Assembly: GCA_016716475.1 (NCBI GenBank) | Contig: JADJWG010000002.1 | Span: forward strand, 868,001-932,000 | Reading direction: 5' to 3' | Length of the DNA stretch: 64,000 nt | DNA from: Phycisphaerales bacterium | GTDB lineage: Bacteria > Planctomycetota > Phycisphaerae > UBA1845 > Fen-1342 | Part shown: positions 60,229 to 64,000 of the stretch, in pieces | Numbering within the stretch: the first letter of the stretch is position 1 | Layout: each line of letters starts with the position of its first letter | Notes under the pieces: generated by a model | Databases searched by the model: none | The model's input: the letters and a program-made list of their open reading frames with translations, nothing else | Told to the model about the DNA's origin: nothing | Translations under genes and position numbers: made by a program

Positions 60229-60785
60229 CAAGATTGCACCTCCGCAGCCAATAGGGCCCGGAGCCGTCCGAGCGCAGCATGCAGCCGCGACTTGAGCGTA
60301 CCGAGAGGAATCTCGAGGATGACCGCCGCCTCGGAGTGAGTCAGGTCCGCGTGGTAGCACAACAGCACGACGTCGCGTTGCTCAGCCGTGAGTGCCGCCA
60401 CCGCACTCCACACCGTGGTCGCCTGCTCAGTCGCAAGCAAGCAGCCATCGACCGGCCGCGCCCCACTCTCTGCAGTCGTGGGTGCAATTTCCTCCGGCGC
60501 GCTGAGTTTTTGCAGGCCGCGCAGGTTGTAGCATTGGTTGACCGCAATGCGGTAAATCCACGTCTTGAAGCTGCTATCGCCTGCAAAGCCAGGCGCGAAC
60601 CGGATGACCCGCACCCAGGTCTCCTGGACTGCGTCGCACGCCAGTGCTGCATCGCCCAGCAAGCCCTTTGCCAGCCCCAGGAGCCGGCGCTCGTAGCGCT
60701 GCGCCAATGCTCCGAGCGAGAACCGGTCGCCGTTGACAAATCGCCGGAGCAGCGCTTCGTCCGAAAGAGTTTCATGTGCTGACAT
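60228..60785 (-). CDS. ECF-type RNA polymerase sigma factor
   Basis: A 185-residue sigma factor. Region 2: LVNGD-like FVNGDRFSLGALAQRYERRLL, VQETWVRVIRF, FKTWIYRIAVNQCYNLRG. Region 4: LTAEQRDVVLLCYHADLTHSEAAVILEIPLGTLKSRLHAALGRLR. Both are complete. ATG at 60785 is preferred over a longer frame to 60860. It overlaps DUF4349 by one base. A terminator with seven T (60843-60869) lies upstream, so it is probably transcribed apart from the small-protein genes; its own promoter was not identified. Confidence 0.88.
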   Translation of the reverse strand: MSAHETLSDEALLRRFVNGDRFSLGALAQRYERRLLGLAKGLLGDAALACDAVQETWVRVIRFAPGFAGDSSFKTWIYRIAVNQCYNLRGLQKLSAPEEIAPTTAESGARPVDGCLLATEQATTVWSAVAALTAEQRDVVLLCYHADLTHSEAAVILEIPLGTLKSRLHAALGRLRALLAAEVQS

Positions 60786-60842
60786 GGTTGTGCATCCGGG
60801 AGATTGGACCGCCCTGCCCGCGCTTTGGTTCGCGCAGCGCGG

Positions 60843-60869
60843 AAAAAAACCGGAATGCATGCGACCGGT
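60843..60869 (-). terminator. Intrinsic terminator between small-protein genes and the ECF gene
   Basis: On the minus strand ACCGG (60869-60865), an 11-base loop and CCGGT (60853-60849) are followed by a T run (60849-60843, seven T counting the last stem base). It starts 17 bases after the stop at 60886. A nine-C run (60873-60881, plus strand) lies beside it. Confidence 0.6.
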
Positions 60870-60885
60870 CGACCCCCCCCCACTC

Positions 60886-61230
60886 CTAGTTCCTGCGCCG
60901 TGGGGCTTCGTCCCGCACCGGCGGCTTCGGCAGATCGGCGAGCGGATAGAGGTTCGGCGGTACGATCATCTCCATATTCCGCCGGTTGAAGTCGAACTCG
61001 TACACGATCATGCGTCGCGCCGCGCCATCGATCACGACCAGCACTTCCTTGGTCGTCGAAACCTGCATCGTCAGCATGATGTAGTCGCCGGCGCGGTCGT
61101 GCTGGAACGCCGCCCGGGCGGGCTGCGGCCCCACCATCAGCAGGCCCACGAACAGCACGCACGCCGTCACACTGAGCACGCCGATCGCGAAGGTTCGGTG
61201 GTCGATGGTCTGTGAGTGTGAGCTTGTCAT
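60886..61230 (-). CDS. Small membrane protein, paralogue of 61249-61542
   Basis: A 114-residue protein with one hydrophobic segment (about 14-34, FAIGVLSVTACVLFVGLLM) and an outer domain (AGDYIMLTMQVSTTKEVLVVIDGAARRMIVYEFDF, about 47-81). This core aligns with the upstream gene (AGNYMVVTGQVQANFDVLYMIDTRERTLHVFYFE), so the two are tandem duplicates. The C-terminus ends in a basic, Pro-rich stretch. Function unknown. Confidence 0.65.
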   Translation of the reverse strand: MTSSHSQTIDHRTFAIGVLSVTACVLFVGLLMVGPQPARAAFQHDRAGDYIMLTMQVSTTKEVLVVIDGAARRMIVYEFDFNRRNMEMIVPPNLYPLADLPKPPVRDEAPRRRN

Positions 61231-61248
61231 GACTGCTCCATTCCGCGC

Positions 61249-61542
61249 TTACGGCAAGTTGTGGCGGAAGTCCCGCTCGAGACTGCGATAGCCGGCGTAT
61301 TGCAGATTCGCGCGCCCCCGCTCGAAGTAGAACACATGCAGCGTGCGCTCCCGTGTGTCAATCATGTAGAGCACATCGAAGTTGGCCTGCACCTGTCCGG
61401 TGACCACCATGTAGTTGCCGGCCAGGCCGGTGGCCGCCCCCTGCGCGTGCGCCGTGCGGGGCGGAGCGCCGAAAATCACCAGTGCGGTCACCAGGAACAG
61501 GTTCACGCAGACGAGCAGTGACAACAGTGTGTTGCGCTTCAT
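61249..61542 (-). CDS. Small exported protein, unknown function
   Basis: A 97-residue protein with a signal or anchor segment (TLLSLLVCVNLFLVTALVIFG) and a short beta-rich domain (see the paralogue at 60886). AGGAG seven bases before the ATG at 61542. It follows the 78-residue gene by 56 bases and precedes its paralogue by 18 bases, forming a three-gene unit. The function cannot be inferred. Confidence 0.65.
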   Translation of the reverse strand: MKRNTLLSLLVCVNLFLVTALVIFGAPPRTAHAQGAATGLAGNYMVVTGQVQANFDVLYMIDTRERTLHVFYFERGRANLQYAGYRSLERDFRHNLP

Positions 61543-61598
61543 CGGGCACTCCTGGGCCGGTGCGCAGACCACCGCCCCCACCCTGCCGCGTCACACCG

Positions 61599-61835
61599 TC
61601 AATCAAGGTGCGTGCGGTGCGGATTCTTGAACGCAATCGCGAGCACACCCGCGATGATCAGTGTGCCGGCCAGCCACTGGATGTACTGGCTCTGGGTGGG
61701 GAGAAAGGTCACGTTCGGCTCGCGGAACTTCGGCTTCTCATCACTCTGCGCGTAAACCGGTGTTGCGAAAGCGCTTAACGCTGTCAGCAAACACAGGGCT
61801 GCACGCAATACCCACCTTGGTTCGGCGTGTTTCAT
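61599..61835 (-). CDS. Small exported or membrane protein, unknown function
   Basis: A 78-residue protein with an N-terminal signal (RWVLRAALCLLTALSAFATPVYA), a short loop (DEKPKFREPNVTFLPTQ) and a C-terminal helix (YIQWLAGTLIIAGVLAIAF) ending KNPHRTHLD. First gene of the unit 61835-60886. The ribosome site is weak. No family recognised; size and topology suggest a small envelope protein. Confidence 0.55.
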   Translation of the reverse strand: MKHAEPRWVLRAALCLLTALSAFATPVYAQSDEKPKFREPNVTFLPTQSQYIQWLAGTLIIAGVLAIAFKNPHRTHLD

Positions 61836-61925
61836 AAGGGGACGCTCCCGGCGTACCAATCTGGTCGCGGGCGAATCGTAACACCCCCCTACTGCCCCAG
61901 CAAGGCCACTAACCCTCCTCAAAAA

Positions 61926-61954
61926 TTGAATAATGCACTAATTTATGCTATGTT
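61926..61954 (+). promoter_or_regulatory. Promoter of the COG2403-like gene
   Basis: TTGAAT (61926-61931), a 17-base spacer and TATGTT (61949-61954) preceded by TGC (extended -10 form). It lies in a short AT-rich segment. Predicted start near 61961, about 104 bases before the ATG. Confidence 0.5.
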
Positions 61955-62064
61955 TCTGGTACGAGTCGTAGGAGGTTCGGCCAAGAGCTTCCCGACGCGC
62001 TTGCCGATCGTTTCGGCCGGCCGCCAGTGCCGGCAATCATCTCACAAACCCCGGAGGCACATCG

Positions 62065-63405
62065 ATGGCCACACCGGTGCAACGCGTCATCATTCTCGGG
62101 GCGGCGGGGCGGGACTTCCACGACTTCAACGTGTACTGGCGCCAACGTCCGGATGTCGCGGTGGTCGCCTTCACCGCCGCGCAGATTCCCGACATTGACG
62201 GGCGTGTGTATCCGGCAGCGTTGGCGGGCCCGCGTTACCCGCAGGGTATCCCCATCCATGCGGAAGAGGAACTCTCTGCGCTGATACGTCGTTATGACGC
62301 GGACCTTGTTGCGCTGGCGTACTCAGACCTCCCCTACGAGGCGGTCATGCAAAAGGTCGCGCTCATCAAGGCCGCCGGCGCTGCGTTCACGATCCTCGGC
62401 CATCGCCAGACGACGCTGCGCAGCGTGCGCCCGGTGATTGCCGTGTGCGCCGCACGCACCGGCTGCGGCAAAAGTCAGACGACGCGCGCCGTAACCCGTA
62501 TCCTGACCGCGGCGGGCTGTCGCGTGGCCGTTGTGCGTCACCCGATGCCGTACGGCGATCTCGCGGCTCAGGCGTGCCAGCGTTTCGCCGACTTTGCCGA
62601 CCTCGACCGGCACCAATGCACGATCGAAGAACGCGAGGAGTATGAACCGCATCTCGCCGCGGGCACGGTAGTTTTTGCCGGTGTTGATTATGCGCGGATC
62701 CTCGCTGCGGCCGAGGCCGAGGCGGATGTCATTCTCTGGGACGGTGGCAATAATGACACCGCGTTCTACGACGCGGATCTGTACATTACCGTGCTCGATC
62801 CACTGCGGCCCGGTCACGAACGGAGGTACTACCCAGGCGAAACGAACCTATACCTCGCCGACGTGCTGGTATTGAACAAGCTCGACAGTGCGAGCCCTGC
62901 CGACGTCACCATCGTGCGCGCCAACATCACCGCCTGCAATCCGCGGGCCACCGTGATCGACGCCCGCTCGCCTGTACAACTCGACCATCCGGAAATCGTG
63001 CGGGGCGCCCGCGTGCTGGTTGTGGAGGACGGACCCACCCTGACGCACGGCGAGATGCAGATCGGCGCCGGCTACGTCGCTGCCCAACGGGCCGGTGCGC
63101 GTGAGATCGTCGACCCGCGGCCGTATGCGATCGGCAGTCTGCGTTCGACTTTCGAGCGTTATCCGCACGTGCAGAAGGTGCTGCCCGCCATGGGCTACGG
63201 CACAGACCAGATCCGCGACCTTGCCGCAACGATCGCGGCTGTGCCCTGCGATGCGGTCGTAATCGGCACGCCCATCGACCTGGGACGGCTGATGCGCATT
63301 GCGCAACCGGTGACGCGGGCTACGTATGAACTGGAGGAGTGCCGGGCGGGACAGTTGCAGGAGGCCGTGGAGCAGGTGCTCGCAACGACACTGCGCTCGG
63401 GATAG
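62065..63405 (+). CDS. COG2403 P-loop protein, cyclic 2,3-diphosphoglycerate synthetase-like
   Basis: A 446-residue protein. An N-terminal Rossmann-like part (RVIILGAAGRDFHDFNVYW, 7-26) precedes a P-loop (AARTGCGKSQTTR, 129-141) and further motifs VVRHPMPYGDL, VILWDGGNNDTAFY, ADVLVLNKLDSA and VVIGTPIDLGRLM. The order matches the COG2403 'predicted GTPase' family, in which the characterised relative is cyclic 2,3-diphosphoglycerate synthetase of thermophilic methanogens. Function in bacteria is not established. GGAGG eight bases before the ATG; its promoter is at 61926-61954, and a perfect hairpin follows. Confidence 0.75.
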   Translation: MATPVQRVIILGAAGRDFHDFNVYWRQRPDVAVVAFTAAQIPDIDGRVYPAALAGPRYPQGIPIHAEEELSALIRRYDADLVALAYSDLPYEAVMQKVALIKAAGAAFTILGHRQTTLRSVRPVIAVCAARTGCGKSQTTRAVTRILTAAGCRVAVVRHPMPYGDLAAQACQRFADFADLDRHQCTIEEREEYEPHLAAGTVVFAGVDYARILAAAEAEADVILWDGGNNDTAFYDADLYITVLDPLRPGHERRYYPGETNLYLADVLVLNKLDSASPADVTIVRANITACNPRATVIDARSPVQLDHPEIVRGARVLVVEDGPTLTHGEMQIGAGYVAAQRAGAREIVDPRPYAIGSLRSTFERYPHVQKVLPAMGYGTDQIRDLAATIAAVPCDAVVIGTPIDLGRLMRIAQPVTRATYELEECRAGQLQEAVEQVLATTLRSG

Positions 63406-63475
63406 TCTTATACGACGTCATTGGGAGGCGCTCTGCCGACATCTTTTTACAGGGCCCGGCTTCGCGGACTCTCGG

Positions 63476-63500
63476 GGCCACGGTATCCTTGACCGTGGCC
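63476..63500 (+). terminator. Hairpin after the COG2403-like gene
   Basis: A perfect nine-base stem, GGCCACGGT (63476-63484) and ACCGTGGCC (63492-63500), with a seven-base loop. A five-T run lies 17 bases downstream (63518-63522), so the terminator is not canonical. Confidence 0.45.
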
Positions 63501-63578
63501 GAAGGAAATCCACCCCCTTTTTGCTGAAGCAGCGCGTCGCGCACGCGGCCGGCGTCGCGCGCCCACGAGGAGCCCAAC

Positions 63579-64000
63579 ATGACCGTCAAGCCCATCCCCG
63601 AAGGCACACACACCCTGACTCCACATCTGATCGTAAACGGCGCCGACCAGGCGATCGCGTTCTACAAGTCCGCACTCGGCGCTGAGGAAGTCATGCGCAT
63701 CGCCGCGCCGGACGGCAAGGTCATGCATGCTGAACTGAAGATTGGCGACTCGCTGCTGTACCTGTGCGACGAGTTCCCGCAGTGGGGAGCGCTCTCGCCG
63801 AAATCCATCGGCGGCACACCCGTCTCCGTGCATGTGTACTCCGCGGATGTCGACAAGCTCTTCGCGCGTGCGACCGCCGCTGGGGCGGAACCGCAGATGC
63901 CGCCTACAAACATGTTCTGGGGCGACCGCTACGCGAAGATCCAGGACCCCTTCGGACACTCCTGGGGCCTCGCCACACATGTCGAGGATGTGAGCCCGGA
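63579..64000 (+). CDS. VOC (glyoxalase/PhnB-like) protein, cut by window end
   Basis: The gene runs off the right edge; 140 residues are visible with no stop. It matches PhnB-type VOC proteins: LTPHLIVNGADQAIAFYKSALGAEEV, MHAELKIGDSLLYLCDE, VSVHVYSADVDKLFARATAAGAE, and a C-terminal FWGDRYAKIQDPFGHSWGLA. VOC folds bind a metal or antibiotic-like ligand; the true substrate cannot be named. CACGAGGAGCCCAAC before the ATG gives GAGG as the ribosome site. Confidence 0.8.
   Translation, partial: MTVKPIPEGTHTLTPHLIVNGADQAIAFYKSALGAEEVMRIAAPDGKVMHAELKIGDSLLYLCDEFPQWGALSPKSIGGTPVSVHVYSADVDKLFARATAAGAEPQMPPTNMFWGDRYAKIQDPFGHSWGLATHVEDVSP

Noticed and set aside
1..64000. tRNA, rRNA, CRISPR arrays, insertion sequences, prophage or toxin-antitoxin genes
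   Set aside because: Intergenic gaps were read by eye for cloverleaf arms, repeat-spacer arrays and transposase motifs. None was found. A covariance-model scan would be decisive.

Overview
The window is GC-rich, bacterial and densely packed. It most resembles a planctomycete, probably of the Phycisphaerae type. This is an inference from: paired dockerin-like EF-hand motifs at the C-termini of secreted proteins (22296-23916, 25235-26512); an ECF sigma factor beside a membrane Ser/Thr kinase (51961-53998); a DNA topoisomerase VI B subunit (16044-18116); many lipoproteins; and DUF4349 and DUF5009 proteins. No tRNA, rRNA, CRISPR array, insertion sequence or phage gene was recognised. Most intergenic gaps are under 250 bases.

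Layout. 1-174: end of an OmpA/MotB-like gene. 207-1978: nusA with its own promoter and a leader that looks like a transcription attenuator. 2082-5354: an HtrA-type protease translationally coupled to a catalytically dead, frameshifted relative. 5517-15911: LD-carboxypeptidase, tRNA-dihydrouridine synthase, a GH42-like enzyme, dGTPase, an OB-fold lipoprotein, PhoX, polyprenyl diphosphate synthase, universal stress protein and YhbY. 16044-22080: orphan topoisomerase VI B, GH65 phosphorylase, CysS. 22296-28212: secreted dockerin proteins, a membrane protein and a DUF5009 acyltransferase-like protein. 28390-35442: sodium:solute symporter, IspE, a glycosidase-like protein behind an operator-like palindrome, then divergent tyrA and aroC. 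35502-40244: secreted hypothetical, TIM-barrel epimerase, response regulator, MCE protein, frameshifted zinc-ribbon membrane protein, HU. 40513-43538: hsp20-lon operon. 43703-47532: three lipoprotein hydrolases (amidase, M28 peptidase, predicted aminopeptidase) and a HAD phosphatase. 47704-51952: YhaO/YhaN-type nuclease-ATPase pair. 51961-55876: kinase, ECF sigma and a divergent metzincin-like protease. 55928-58681: FecCD permease with two paralogous lipoproteins, and a lone Flp pilin. 59158-61835: ECF sigma-DUF4349 unit behind three small membrane or secreted proteins. 62065-64000: a COG2403 P-loop protein (cyclic 2,3-diphosphoglycerate synthetase-like) and the start of a VOC protein.

How the genes fit together. 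Housekeeping functions (NusA, CysS, YhbY, Dus, Dgt, IspE, polyprenyl synthase, AroC, TyrA, HU, Lon) are interleaved with envelope and carbohydrate functions (HtrA, amidase, peptidases, GH42-like, GH65, GH-like, sugar symporter). Protein quality control appears twice, as the HtrA pair and as Hsp20-Lon. Two sigma-factor loci each carry a membrane-anchored partner, which suggests envelope signalling. Three genes (2082-3195, 22296-23916, 38998-39814) are each broken by what looks like a single extra base. That may be real decay or consensus error, and should be resolved before those genes are interpreted.
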